This document shows, in pieces, positions 46,037 through 55,473 of a stretch of DNA of 64,000 nt. Position 1 is the stretch's first letter, and every line of letters begins with the position of its first letter. The notes under the pieces are model-generated. The model was not told where the DNA came from, searched no databases, and saw nothing but the letters and a program-made list of their open reading frames with translations. The DNA is taken from assembly GCA_963770375.1 (NCBI GenBank), contig CAVYPM010000026.1:1-64000 (forward strand), given 5' to 3'. A program made the position numbers and the translations under genes. Origin of the DNA: DASVBE01 sp963770375 (GTDB taxonomy: Bacteria; Actinomycetota; Actinomycetes; Streptosporangiales; Streptosporangiaceae).

Positions 46037-46897
46037 CTAGCCGCCCGCCAGGACGGCGAAGTCCAGCAGCAGTTTGCCGGTGGTTTGCGGATCTTCCATC
46101 ATCGGGGTGTGCCCGACGCCCGGCAGCATCTCGACACGGGCGCCGGGCACGGCGTGGTAGGCGGTGGCCGAGGAGGAGCGCCACCGCTGGTCGTCAGTGC
46201 CGAAGATCACCAGCACCGGCAGGCCCAGCACGGCGAGCCGGCCGGGAAGGCTCTGCTGCTGGAGGTAGTCATCGGATGCGCGGCTTGTCCCCGCGAGGGC
46301 GCGGTGGGTCATACCGAGGGTGGCCGTGATGATGGCGTCGGGGATGTCGACGGGACGAGTGAAGGCTGTGCGCATGGCCTTGCGGATGATGGCCTCCGTC
46401 CGCAGTGCCCAGAGGAGCCGTCCGGGCAGCGGGGCCAGCAGGAGCCGGCCGAGCACGCCCTGATCGGCAACGGCGTCCAGGCTTGGGCCGATGCCGATGA
46501 GCGCCAGTGCCGCGACCTTGCCGGGCCGCTGCTCGGCCAGGGCCGTGGCCACCGTGCCCCCCGTGGAATGCCCGATCACCGTCACCCGGCCCGCGCCGAG
46601 CTGGTCCAGCACGGCGCCGACCCGGCGGGCCTGGGCCGGGATGCCGTATCCGCCGGCCGGGCTCGCCGACCTCCCGTGCCCGGCGAGGTCGATGCGGATG
46701 ACCCGGCAGGCGCCCGCCAGCGGCGGGACCACCGGGTCCCACCAGGCCGTCGAAGCCCCGGTTCCATGGATCAGCACCACGGCAGGCGCGCCGTCCGGGC
46801 CGTCCTGCACGACGTGCATGTCACCATCGTCAAGCCGCACGAACCCGTCGTGTGCGCCCGGGGCGCCGGATGTGTGCTCTGGCATGGCGCTAGACAC
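46037..46897 (-). CDS. Alpha/beta hydrolase
   Basis: A 286-residue hydrolase with the oxyanion motif LIHGTGAST (42-50), nucleophile Ser111 in GHSTGG, an Asp in IFGTDDQRW and the catalytic His in GVGHTPMMEDP. This is an esterase/lactonase-type sequence with no signal peptide. The ATG at 46897 overlaps the MMPL stop by 8 bp, so it is cotranscribed with the exporter. Substrate unknown; inactivation or release of the exported compound is possible but unproven. Confidence 0.88.
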   Translation of the reverse strand: MSSAMPEHTSGAPGAHDGFVRLDDGDMHVVQDGPDGAPAVVLIHGTGASTAWWDPVVPPLAGACRVIRIDLAGHGRSASPAGGYGIPAQARRVGAVLDQLGAGRVTVIGHSTGGTVATALAEQRPGKVAALALIGIGPSLDAVADQGVLGRLLLAPLPGRLLWALRTEAIIRKAMRTAFTRPVDIPDAIITATLGMTHRALAGTSRASDDYLQQQSLPGRLAVLGLPVLVIFGTDDQRWRSSSATAYHAVPGARVEMLPGVGHTPMMEDPQTTGKLLLDFAVLAGG

Positions 46898-49088
46898 GGG
46901 TCGGCTCGGCCAGCTGGGCGGGCGGCTGTTCCCCGGACGGCTCGACGGCCAGGTGCGGCAGGCGGCGGTCCAGCCGGCCGGGCAGCCACCAGTTGGCCCG
47001 GCCGCACAGGTGCATCACGGCCGGTACGAGCACTGTCCGCAGGACGAAGGCGTCGAGCGCCACCGCAGCGGCCAGCCCGATGCCGAACTCGGCCACGCTG
47101 CGCTGGCCCATGAACACGAACGCCATGAACACGGCGATCATGATCGTTGCCGCGGCGGTGATCACGCGCCCCGTCTCGGTCTGGCCCGCGAGCACCGCCC
47201 GGGTGTTGTCACGGGTGCTCGACCATTCCTCGGCGATCCTGCTGACCAGGAAGACCTGGTAGTCCATGGACAGGCCGAACAGGATCGCCAGCACCAGCTC
47301 GGGCATATAGGCCTCGATCGGACCGGCCCGGCCCAGGCCGAACGCGCTGGTTCCCCAGCCCCACTCGAAGAATGCAGTGAGCACGCCGAAGGCGGCCGCC
47401 GCCGACAGCAGGTTCAGTACTGCTGCAGTCGCCGGGATGAGCAGGCTGCGGAAGGCAAGGACGAGCAGCAGGAAGCCGAAGCCCACGATCGCGGCCAGGA
47501 GCCAGGGCAGCTTGGCGCTTGTCACCGCCGCGAGGTCGTCGAACGTGGCCGTCAGGCCGCCTACGTAGACCCGCAGCGTGGTCCCGTGCGTGTAGCGCGG
47601 TATGACCGTGTCCCGCAGGTGCGTGATCAGGCTGGAGGTGGCCTGGGACTCGGGCGCTGTGGTGGGGATGACCTGGGTCACCTCGACCGCCGGCCCGCCG
47701 GAGGGCCTGGTCTGCGCGGGCCCGGCCTGCACGGCGGCCACCCCGGGCACGGCGGTGAGCGCGCGGTCGAGCCGGCCGAGCGCGGCGCGGTCAGCCGCAG
47801 AGCCGGTCTGGGCGACCAGCAGCAGCGGGCCGTTGAAGCCCGGCCCGAATCCCTCGGCGAGCATTTCGTACGCCTTGTACGTGTGGCTTGACGTGGGGTC
47901 GTTGGAGGAGTCAGAGGCACCAAGCCGCAGGTGCAGCACGGGAACGGACACCACGGCCATCACGGCGACCGCCGCGGCAGCAAGCACGGCCGGGAACCGG
48001 GGCACGGTGCGTGACCAGCGCGCCCAGATGCTTCTCCCGCTCCGCGCGTGGTCCGGCCCGTCAGCGTGCAGCCTGCGGCGCTGCCTGCGGCTCAGCACGC
48101 GCTGGCCGAGCACGCCGAACAGCGCGGGCAGCAGCGTCACGGCGGCGAGCACGGTGCACACCACGGTGATCGCCGCCGGGACGGCCATCCCGTCGAGGAA
48201 GCCAAGGCCGATGGTGAGCAGGCCGAGCAGCGCGATGCATACCGTGCCGCCGGCCAGCAGAACCGCACGGCCGGAGGTGCTGAGCGCTTGCGTCGCCGAC
48301 CGCTCCGGATCCAGCCCCGACTGCAGGCCGCGGCGGTACCTGGTCACGATGAACAGGGCGTAGTCGACCCCGACGCCAAGGCCGATGAGCGCGCTGAGGA
48401 TCGGCGCGACGCCGTTCACGGACATCAGGTGGCTGAGCGGCGCGATGAGCATCAGCCCGCTTCCCACGCCGGCCACCGCGGTCACGATCGGCAGCGCCAT
48501 CGCCAGCAGCGACCCGAACGCGATGAGCAGGATGACGGCGGCCGCGCCGATGCCGATCGCCGACGCGCTCGACAGCGGCGCCTGCTCGGTATTCGAGATG
48601 GCCTTCCCGCCAAGCTCGACCGCAAGGCCCGGCTCACGGGCGGCGGCTGCCACCGCGACCACCCGGTTGATGTCGGCCTTTTCCAGGTCATCCGCGGCCT
48701 TGGCGAAGTTCACCGTGGCGTACGCGGTGCGCCCGTCCGGGCTTACCTGGACCTTGCCGCCCGGCAGGTAGGGGCTGGTCACCGAGGCCACCTCAGGCAG
48801 GTGGGATACCCGCGCCAGCATCGCGGACATCCGCTGCTCGATAGCCGGATGGGTGACGCTGCCGTGGCTCACCCGCCAGACGATCTGGTCGGAGTCGCCC
48901 GCCCGGGCCGGCGCCGACCGGAGCAGCAGTTGCTGGGCAGTGCCGGAGCCGGTGCCGGGCAGTGTGAACGAGTTGTCATTCGACGTTTTCACTGCCTGCG
49001 ACACGACCGCCAGGCCGATGAGCAGGCCGATCCAGGCGGTGATGACGACGAAGCGGTGCTGGTAGCACCAGCGAGCAAGGGCTGACAT
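46890..49088 (-). CDS. MMPL-family exporter
   Basis: A 732-residue RND-superfamily membrane protein of the MMPL (actinomycete lipid/drug exporter) type with about 11-12 helices and two periplasmic domains. Signatures: ALIGLGVGVDYALFIVTRYR and VLAILFGLSMDYQVFLVSRI, the paired proton-relay helices with their Asp-Tyr. The ATG at 49088 (MSALARWCYQHRFVV) is preceded by AAAGGAG and GGAGG and is much better than earlier starts. The promoter element at 49118-49160 is shared with the DrrA-like remnant beyond the LAL gene. Confidence 0.92.
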   Translation of the reverse strand: MSALARWCYQHRFVVITAWIGLLIGLAVVSQAVKTSNDNSFTLPGTGSGTAQQLLLRSAPARAGDSDQIVWRVSHGSVTHPAIEQRMSAMLARVSHLPEVASVTSPYLPGGKVQVSPDGRTAYATVNFAKAADDLEKADINRVVAVAAAAREPGLAVELGGKAISNTEQAPLSSASAIGIGAAAVILLIAFGSLLAMALPIVTAVAGVGSGLMLIAPLSHLMSVNGVAPILSALIGLGVGVDYALFIVTRYRRGLQSGLDPERSATQALSTSGRAVLLAGGTVCIALLGLLTIGLGFLDGMAVPAAITVVCTVLAAVTLLPALFGVLGQRVLSRRQRRRLHADGPDHARSGRSIWARWSRTVPRFPAVLAAAAVAVMAVVSVPVLHLRLGASDSSNDPTSSHTYKAYEMLAEGFGPGFNGPLLLVAQTGSAADRAALGRLDRALTAVPGVAAVQAGPAQTRPSGGPAVEVTQVIPTTAPESQATSSLITHLRDTVIPRYTHGTTLRVYVGGLTATFDDLAAVTSAKLPWLLAAIVGFGFLLLVLAFRSLLIPATAAVLNLLSAAAAFGVLTAFFEWGWGTSAFGLGRAGPIEAYMPELVLAILFGLSMDYQVFLVSRIAEEWSSTRDNTRAVLAGQTETGRVITAAATIMIAVFMAFVFMGQRSVAEFGIGLAAAVALDAFVLRTVLVPAVMHLCGRANWWLPGRLDRRLPHLAVEPSGEQPPAQLAEPTRV

Positions 49089-49117
49089 GATCCTCCACTC
49101 CTTTTCGGTGCTTCCCG

Positions 49118-49160
49118 ACGCTAGGAATGGGAACCGGCTGGCGGCTTCTGCCACGGTGAC
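49118..49160 (-). promoter_or_regulatory. Shared exporter promoter element, copy B
   Basis: Matches 43212-43254. The conserved blocks, in plus-strand order, are ACGCTAGGA (49118-49126), GGG, ACCGG, GCTTCTG and CACGGTGAC (ending 49160). It lies 30 bp upstream of the MMPL start. Confidence 0.6.
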
Positions 49161-49291
49161 CTGACGTGCCCGGCGGCCGGGGCAGGCGGTTAGGTCATGG
49201 CGCGCAGCGGGCCCTGCGATATCCCCCAGTGGGGGTGATGCCTCCACCGGGCCGCCGGCGGGAGTATGACCCGGGTGGACGGTGCGAGGAC

Positions 49292-49807
49292 ATGGAGATG
49301 AGGCCAACGACGGGCACCAGGCCAACCTGGTGGTCGACCGCCGCAGTCGCGCTCGGCGCCGGGCTGCTCGCGGTCGCCTGCAGTTCGGGCAGCACCCCGG
49401 CTAGCGGCACCAGCGCGTCCGGGACCCCCTCTGCGACCCCCTCTGCGACGCCGACCACCACCACCTCGGTGGTGTGCCAGGACGCTGCCGACCTGCGCAC
49501 CTCGCTCCGCAATCTCACCCACAGCAGCGTGAGCAAGGGCGACGTCACCGAGCTCAAGTCCAACCTGGCGCAGGTCCATACGGATCTGACCTCTCTCATC
49601 ACGCACGCGAAGGGCGAGTGGCAGACGCAGACCAGCGCCCTTAAGGCCGCGCTCGACAAGCTGCAGACCGCGATATCGGACCTTTCCTCCAGCCCCAGCG
49701 CGAGCACAGTGGCAGGCGTAGCGGCCGCACTAGGCGGGGTCGCTGCCGCTGGCGGGAGCCTGCTCACCGCGGTCAGCACGAGATGCCCATCGGCGTCGCC
49801 CAGCTAG
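49292..49807 (+). CDS. Putative lipoprotein
   Basis: A 171-residue exported protein. The signal ends LLAVAC with lipid on Cys30; a Thr/Pro/Ser linker (31-55) follows, then a helical region (VCQDAADLRTSLRNLTHSSV, LKSNLAQVHTDLTSLITHAK, LKAALDKLQTAISDL) and a final Cys. No family recognised. ATG at 49292 is chosen to give a normal-length signal. Divergent from the MMPL gene. Confidence 0.75.
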   Translation: MEMRPTTGTRPTWWSTAAVALGAGLLAVACSSGSTPASGTSASGTPSATPSATPTTTTSVVCQDAADLRTSLRNLTHSSVSKGDVTELKSNLAQVHTDLTSLITHAKGEWQTQTSALKAALDKLQTAISDLSSSPSASTVAGVAAALGGVAAAGGSLLTAVSTRCPSASPS

Positions 49808-50146
49808 CGGCCTGCGGCGATCAGCGCTTACACCGGCCAGCGGTAGCATCCCGCGGATGCCGAACGCGGTGAGCGTGCCGGTCGCCGCCTTCGGGAACGT
49901 CGCCTCCCAAGCCCAGGCAATCGCGGCGGCGGCGAAAACGGCGGCGACCCTGCGCTGAGCAAATGCCCGTGGTGCGGGTACGCGTGCTGTTCCGCGGGTT
50001 ATGGTTTGCCCATAATTGTCCCGCGAAATGGAACAACCTTGGCTGCTGACGAAAGTCGGGGTTGTGGTGACAACCTCGCTGGGATGACGGCAGCCTCGCA
50101 CCGGGGCCAGGTTGCCGGTCCGGGCCGCGCGCGGCAGGAGGGATCC
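49808..50146. other. 339-bp gap with no certain gene
   Basis: Nothing firm. A 33-codon open frame at 49858-49959 (+) has high third-position GC but no ribosome site. The complementary strand also reads openly, as is common at this base composition. The region before 50147 contains the ribosome site of the next gene. Confidence 0.5.
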
Positions 50147-52564
50147 GTGGCGCACGTAGCGAGCGAAGAGGTCGCGGGCTCTCAGCGCCTGACGGCGCCG
50201 CGATTGCGTGCTCTGGTGCTCGGGTCGCGCGGTGGGGGCACCACCCGCCGGCGTGCCTCTGATGCGTTCCGCCTTGGGCTCGCCGTCATCGTGGTGGCGG
50301 TGTCTATTCCGGTGATGCAGGCCAACTCGGCTGCGGAACTGAGCCTTATTCATGCTTTGAATCCACCGCCGGCGGCGATCAGCTGGCTTGTTACCTCGGT
50401 GTTCTGGCTCGGCTCTGTCGGTGTCATCGTTCTTCTGGCAATTCTTGGGCTGCTTGTGCCGCGGCTGGTGGCGGTCCGGTGGACTGCGGTGGCCGCCGTG
50501 GTCACCTGGGGCGTATGCCTGCTGCTTGGTCACGTCCTGGGGGCCTCGGCGGGGCGGCCGGTGACCCATTCGCTGGCTGGGCTGGACACGAGCTATCCGG
50601 TGACGCAGTTCGCCGTCACGATCGCGGTGGCAGCAACCGCACTGCCCTATCTCAGCCGCCCACTGCACCGGCTGGTGGGTTCGCTGGTCACGGTGGCGTC
50701 GATCGCCGCGGTTATCAATGGGTCCGCGCTTCCGGTCAACACCGTCTCCAGCCTGGCGATCGGATGGGGTGTTGCCGCCGGGCTGCACCTGGCGGTGGGG
50801 TCGCCGCTCGGTCTGCCTTCCGCGCAGGAGATCACCAGCTGGATCACCGACCTGGGTGTGCCCGCCGCGGGCATTACCCGGGCACCGCGCCAGACCTGGG
50901 GGGTGGAGCGGCTCACCGGCCACGACACGGACGGCCAGGCGATCGAGCTGTCGGTGTATGGCCGGGACGCCGCCGACGCGCGGGTGCTGGCGAAGCTGTG
51001 GCGGTTCTGCTTCTATCGCGATTCCGGGCCTACGCTCATTCTTGATCGCCTGCAGCAGGTCGAGCACGAGGCCTACCTCACCTTCATGGCTGGCCGCGCC
51101 GGTGTCCTGGTGCCCGAGGTACTGGCCGTCGGCCGGTTCGGGCCCAGCAGGGACGCAGCGCTGGTGACCAGGCTGCCGGATGGCCCTGTTCTGTCGGAGG
51201 CCGGCGACGCTGTCTTGCCCGACGAGGCGCTGGACGATGTGCTGCATGCTGTGCTCCGGTTGCGCGAGGCGCGCCTGGCGCACGGGGCGCTTGGCGGGGA
51301 AACGATCATCGTTTCCCCGTCGGGCATCTGCCTGAAAGACTTCCGCTGCGCCTCCGCGACGGCATCAGAAGGCCGCCTGGACAGAGATCTGGCGGCAGCG
51401 CTCGCCGCTATGGCCGTACAGGCGGGGGCCGAGCGAACCGCCGCGGCGGCGGCCCGGGTCCTCAGCACTGATGCCGCCCGCGGTGCGCTGGTGCACCTGC
51501 AGCGTCCGGCGCTCGACCCGGTCACCGTGCGGGCGCTGCGCCAGCAAGGGGATCTGCTGCCGCGGCTGCGGGCGGCGGTGGCCGGCGCGGCCGGTATCGA
51601 GGTGCCTAAGCTGGCCGAGGCCAAACGGGTCAGCTGGGTCAACCTGGTGTTCGGCATCGGCACGCTGATCGGCATCTGGGCGATCATCGGGGTCCTTGCC
51701 GATGTGCGCGCGTCGCTGGATGTCATCAAGGGCGCCAGCTGGGGGTGGGTGGCGCTGACATTTGTGTTCGCTCAGCTGCCCATAGCCGCTGAGGCCTGGG
51801 CGCTTAACGGCGCCATCCCCGGCCAGCTGCCCTACGGCCGGTGTCTCGCGCTGGAAATCTCCAACACCTTTACCGCGCTGGTCGGCGGCGACGCCGCCGT
51901 CTTCGCCGTCCGGGTCAGGTTTTTCCAGCGCCAGGGATACGACGCGACGGTCGCCGTCAGCTCAGGCGCCATCGCCACCACCGCCAGCTGGACGGCCAAG
52001 AGCCTGCTGTTCGTGATCGCCCTCCCGTTCGCCGCCGGGAACTTCCAGGCGCCATCCAGTTCCGGCGACCGCCAGACCACGCTGTGGATCGTGCTCGCCG
52101 TGGTCCTGGCCGCGGGGATCGCCGTCGCGCTGATTACCTTGGTGCCGCGTCTGCGGCGGCTGGCGAGCAGCCGGGTCCGGCCGCTTCTGGTGAATATCTG
52201 GGCCCAGGTCAAAACGATCGCTACTGAACCTCGCAAGATCGTCTATATCGCCACTGGCTCGGTACTGGCTCAGCTGCTGGTGGCCTTCGCGCTCGGCGCG
52301 GCGCTGCACGCGGTCGGGCAGCACGCCAGCATCGCTACGATCCTGGTCGTCATGACGCTGGCCTCGATCATCGGCGGAGCCGTCCCGGTACCTGGTGGTC
52401 TCGGCGTCGTCGAGGCGGGCCTGATCGCGGGACTTACCAGCGCCGGCATCCCCCAGGACCAGGCCGTCGCCGCGGTGTTTATCCAGCGGACGTTCACCGC
52501 CTACCTGCCGCCGATCTGGGGCTGGGCCACGCTCGCCTGGATGCGCCGCCGCGAATATGTGTAG
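50147..52564 (+). CDS. Flippase-like membrane protein with kinase-like middle domain
   Basis: An 805-residue protein in three parts: N-terminal membrane block of about six helices, a soluble middle domain (about residues 250-480), and a C-terminal UPF0104/LPG-synthase transmembrane domain ending GGAVPVPGGLGVVEAGLIAG. The middle domain looks like an inactive protein-kinase fold: DRLQQVEHEAYLTFMAGRAG (N-lobe helix), then HGALGGETIIVSPSGICLKDF, where HGAL replaces the catalytic HRD and KDF the DFG motif. The GTG at 50147 is chosen because AGGAGGG lies six bases upstream; the frame is open further 5'. Related actinobacterial proteins are annotated as lysylphosphatidylglycerol-synthase-like or flippases; role unproven. 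Confidence 0.83.
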   Translation: MAHVASEEVAGSQRLTAPRLRALVLGSRGGGTTRRRASDAFRLGLAVIVVAVSIPVMQANSAAELSLIHALNPPPAAISWLVTSVFWLGSVGVIVLLAILGLLVPRLVAVRWTAVAAVVTWGVCLLLGHVLGASAGRPVTHSLAGLDTSYPVTQFAVTIAVAATALPYLSRPLHRLVGSLVTVASIAAVINGSALPVNTVSSLAIGWGVAAGLHLAVGSPLGLPSAQEITSWITDLGVPAAGITRAPRQTWGVERLTGHDTDGQAIELSVYGRDAADARVLAKLWRFCFYRDSGPTLILDRLQQVEHEAYLTFMAGRAGVLVPEVLAVGRFGPSRDAALVTRLPDGPVLSEAGDAVLPDEALDDVLHAVLRLREARLAHGALGGETIIVSPSGICLKDFRCASATASEGRLDRDLAAALAAMAVQAGAERTAAAAARVLSTDAARGALVHLQRPALDPVTVRALRQQGDLLPRLRAAVAGAAGIEVPKLAEAKRVSWVNLVFGIGTLIGIWAIIGVLADVRASLDVIKGASWGWVALTFVFAQLPIAAEAWALNGAIPGQLPYGRCLALEISNTFTALVGGDAAVFAVRVRFFQRQGYDATVAVSSGAIATTASWTAKSLLFVIALPFAAGNFQAPSSSGDRQTTLWIVLAVVLAAGIAVALITLVPRLRRLASSRVRPLLVNIWAQVKTIATEPRKIVYIATGSVLAQLLVAFALGAALHAVGQHASIATILVVMTLASIIGGAVPVPGGLGVVEAGLIAGLTSAGIPQDQAVAAVFIQRTFTAYLPPIWGWATLAWMRRREYV

Positions 52565-52838
52565 GTTCCTTTGCCTACTCGTTCGGCCGGGCCCGCAACG
52601 CTGCCGTGACCGCAGACGTTGCCGGAAATGCATGAAGATCACCCATAGGAGGGTGAGGGCGCCATTTAACGGCTCGAAGAGAATCTGGGTACTGCATGAC
52701 CTGCCCGATCGAACGTGACCCCGCGTTCTGAGCCCTGTCTGGGAGCCTGCCGGGGCACTTGACTTGGGAAGCCCGGTCTCCTGAGCGAGACCGACGTGGT
52801 GCCCGGGATGGCTGGGCGGATCACGGAAGGGGCCAGCA

Positions 52839-53774
52839 ATGACCAGGACGCTGGGCGTTGCCCTGGCGATCCTTGCCGCCGGGTACCTGGCAGCGGGCTG
52901 TGCCAGCGGCGGTGTCAAGAGCGCCTTGCCCAGCGTGTCAGCAAGCGGGAGCATCAGTTTCTCATCCCCCACGGTCTCACTCCCCACGGTCTCGCCTCCC
53001 ACGGTCCCGTCGAGGACGCGGTCCCCCAGTCATTCCGCCGCCCCACCATCGGAGACCGCCTCAGCTGAGCCGCCCACGCCAACCACCGAACCGTCCTCGC
53101 CTCCCACGCTCCCGCCGGAGACACAGTCCCCCAGGCCCTCGGCCGCCCCGACTTCGGCTGCCCCGCCGACGGAGACCACCCCGGCCGTGGCGCCCGCGCC
53201 AGCGCCCTCGCCGTCCACCGGGTCGCCCGCACCGTCCCCGGAGCCGTCCTCGCCAGCCGCTGCGGAGGCCTCGCCGTCCCCAGCAGCAAGCGAGTCTGGT
53301 TCCTCACTTCTGTGGCTGTGGATCCTGCTTGGTGCCGCCGTCATCGTCGGCGTGGCCGTGTGGCTCGCCCGGCGATCGGGTAAGCGGTCGGCCCTGGCTG
53401 CCAGCTGGCGTTCGAAAGTGGTCGATGCCTCCGCGAAGGGCTTGGCGCTGACGGACATGATGACCACGGCTGAGGCCCAGGGAGCGCTGGCCGCTGAGGA
53501 TGCCAGCGCCCGCTGGGCCGGCATCCAGCGCCGCGCGGACGACCTGGCCGAGACCCTGTACGGGCTGCGTGAGACCGCACCAGGTGAGGCAGAACGCGCA
53601 TACGTGGCGGATGTGCTCGCCTCCTTGCAGGCGGTGCGCTCGGCGATGGATGCCGAGCGCGCCCCCGGCGGTGCCGGGGCGCAGCAAAGCGCACGAGTGC
53701 ACGACTTGCTGCTGGCCTTTGAAGCATCCCTTCGCGCGCTCCGCCCGCCCGGCGAACACGGGGGGTCCTTATGA
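52839..53774 (+). CDS. Lipoprotein-signal protein with Pro/Ser linker and second membrane helix
   Basis: A 311-residue protein. Residues 1-21 form a lipoprotein signal (YLAAGC, Cys21). Residues 40-152 are a Pro/Ser/Thr/Ala linker with a repeated TVSLPTVSPPTV-like pattern. A membrane helix follows (LLWLWILLGAAVIVGVAVWL, about 156-175), then a charged helical region to the end (ARWAGIQRRADDLAETLYGL, VADVLASLQAVRSAMDAER). A lipid anchor plus a later transmembrane helix is unusual: the linker would be outside and the C-terminal helices inside. No family recognised. Confidence 0.75.
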   Translation: MTRTLGVALAILAAGYLAAGCASGGVKSALPSVSASGSISFSSPTVSLPTVSPPTVPSRTRSPSHSAAPPSETASAEPPTPTTEPSSPPTLPPETQSPRPSAAPTSAAPPTETTPAVAPAPAPSPSTGSPAPSPEPSSPAAAEASPSPAASESGSSLLWLWILLGAAVIVGVAVWLARRSGKRSALAASWRSKVVDASAKGLALTDMMTTAEAQGALAAEDASARWAGIQRRADDLAETLYGLRETAPGEAERAYVADVLASLQAVRSAMDAERAPGGAGAQQSARVHDLLLAFEASLRALRPPGEHGGSL

Positions 53775-53799
53775 GCAATGTCGAGGGGAGATGCTGATC

Positions 53800-55202
53800 A
53801 TGGCGTTGCACGAGCGTGACGTGATTCGTGACCAGATGGCGGACTGTGTGTTCGCCGACCGGGATCTGACCAGGCCGGTGCCGAAGTACCGGTTCCCGCG
53901 AGGAGGGGACGCTGCCGCGGGATGCGTATCAGCTGGTGGCCGATGAGCTGATGCTCGATGGGAACGCGCGGCAGAATCTGGCGACGTTCTGCCAGACGTG
54001 GGAGGAGCCGGAGGTTCTGGCGCTGATGGCGCTGTCGGTCAATAAGAACATGATCGACCGGGATGAGTACCCGCAGACCGCCGAGATCGAGCGGCGGTGC
54101 GTGCACATGATGGCGGATCTGTGGAATGCGCCGGAGGCGGCCAACACGGTGGGGGCCTCGGCGATCGGGTCGTCGGAGGCGTGCATGCTGGCCGGGATGG
54201 CGGCCAAGTGGCGGTGGCGGGCCAGGCGCCGGGCCGCGGGCAAGAGCACCGAGGCGCCGAACATGGTGTGCGGGCCGGTGCAGGTGGTGTGGCATAAGTT
54301 CGCCCGGTACTGGGACATCGAGATGCGTGAGGTGCCGATGTCCCCGGGGCACTACGCGATGGATCCGGCGGACGTGCTGGCGCGGGTGGATGAGAACACG
54401 ATCATGGTGGTGCCGACGCTGGGGGTCACCTACACCGGCGCGTATGAGCCGGTGGCGGGCATAGCGGCCGCGCTGGACCAGCTGCACGCCGGCACCGGCC
54501 TCGATGTTGACATTCACGTCGACGCGGCCAGCGGCGGTTTCCTGGCGCCGTTCTGCGCGCCGGAGGTGGCGTTCGATTTCCGGCTGCCCCGGGTGAAGTC
54601 GATCAGCGCGTCGGGGCACAAGTTCGGCCTGGCCCCCCTCGGGGCCGGGTGGGTGGTCTTCCGGGACGCCGCCGAGCTGCCCGGGGACCTGATCTTCCAC
54701 GTGAATTACCTGGGCGGGGACATGCCGGTGTTCCAGATCAACTTCTCCCGCCCGGCCGGGCAGATCATCGCGTCCTACTACAACTTCCTGCGGCTGGGGT
54801 TCGACGGGTACCGCAAGGTTCACATGTCCTCGTATGAGATCGGCCAGTACCTGGCCGCCGAGCATCGTCAAACTCGGGCCCTTCGAGCTGCTGTGCGACA
54901 GCAACCCGAGCACCGGCATCCCGACGGTCACCTGGCGGATCCGCGAGGGTCAGGACCCCGGGTACACGCTGTTCGACCTCGCCGACCGGCTGCGCACCCG
55001 CGGCTGGCAGGTGCCCGCCTACACCCTGACCGGCACCGCCGCCGGCATCGCGGTACAGCGCATCCTGGTCCGCCTCGGCGTCAGCCGCGACATGGCCTCC
55101 CTGCTGCTCGATGATTTCCGCGACGCGGTCGCCCACTTCACCAGGCACCCGGTCACCGTGTCCATGACCAAGGAGGAATCCGGCGGGTTCAGCCACCTGT
55201 AA
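53800..55202 (+). CDS. gadB: Glutamate decarboxylase, two frame breaks
   Basis: PLP enzyme converting glutamate to GABA with proton consumption. DIHVDAASGGFLAPF and SISASGHKFGLAPLGAGW (PLP lysine) are near-identical to known enzymes; VGASAIGSSEACMLAGMAAKW and HMSSYEIGQYLAAE also match. Frames must switch near 53905 (joining KYRFPR to GTLPRDAYQLVADE) and near 54865 (joining YLAAE to IVKLGPFELL). The end, TWRIREGQDPGYTLFDLADR, is normal; the repaired length is about 467 residues, as in E. coli. ATG 53800 has GAGGGGAG nine bases upstream. No glutamate/GABA antiporter gene is nearby. Confidence 0.9.
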
Positions 55203-55278
55203 CGAGGTCCTCGAAGGTGCCCGGCAAACCTCCACCTGCCCGGCCGGGTGCGCTGCTCATGCGCGGGCTGCGAGCTGG

Positions 55279-55350
55279 TGGGGCGCCAGGGGGTCGAACC
55301 CTGAACCAACAGATTAAAAGTCTGCTGCTCTACCATTGAGCTAACGCCCC
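55279..55350 (-). tRNA. tRNA-Lys (anticodon TTT)
   Basis: The minus strand folds as a complete tRNA of 72 nt: acceptor GGGGCGT pairing with GCGCCCC, D arm GCTC/GAGC, anticodon stem GCAGA/TCTGT around loop CTTTTAA (anticodon TTT), variable loop TGGTT, T arm CAGGG/CCCTG with loop TTCGACC, and A73. CCA is not encoded. No duplicated tRNA end was noticed nearby. Confidence 0.95.
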
Positions 55351-55473
55351 GGGGGCGCTGGGGGCCAGCGCCACGCCCGCAGCGTACCGACTCGCCGCCG
55401 CTCGTGCCGAATAGGTTGCGGATGCGCCGGCCAGCGCGTTAATCGTGCGGCTGCGAGACGGACAGGAGGAGCC

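Noticed and set aside
49858..49959. 33-codon frame with high third-position GC
   Set aside because: No ribosome site and the opposite strand reads equally well; kept only as a note in the gap entry.
49730..51283. Open frame of 517 codons on the minus strand
   Set aside because: Mostly antisense to the flippase-like gene; composition is Arg/Gln/His-rich and shows no family.
53791..53799. Earlier ATG for glutamate decarboxylase
   Set aside because: The ribosome site GAGGGGAG directly abuts it; spacing is correct only for the ATG at 53800.
55279..55350. tRNA-Lys as an integration site
   Set aside because: No integrase, no island-type genes and no duplicated tRNA 3' end seen on either side.
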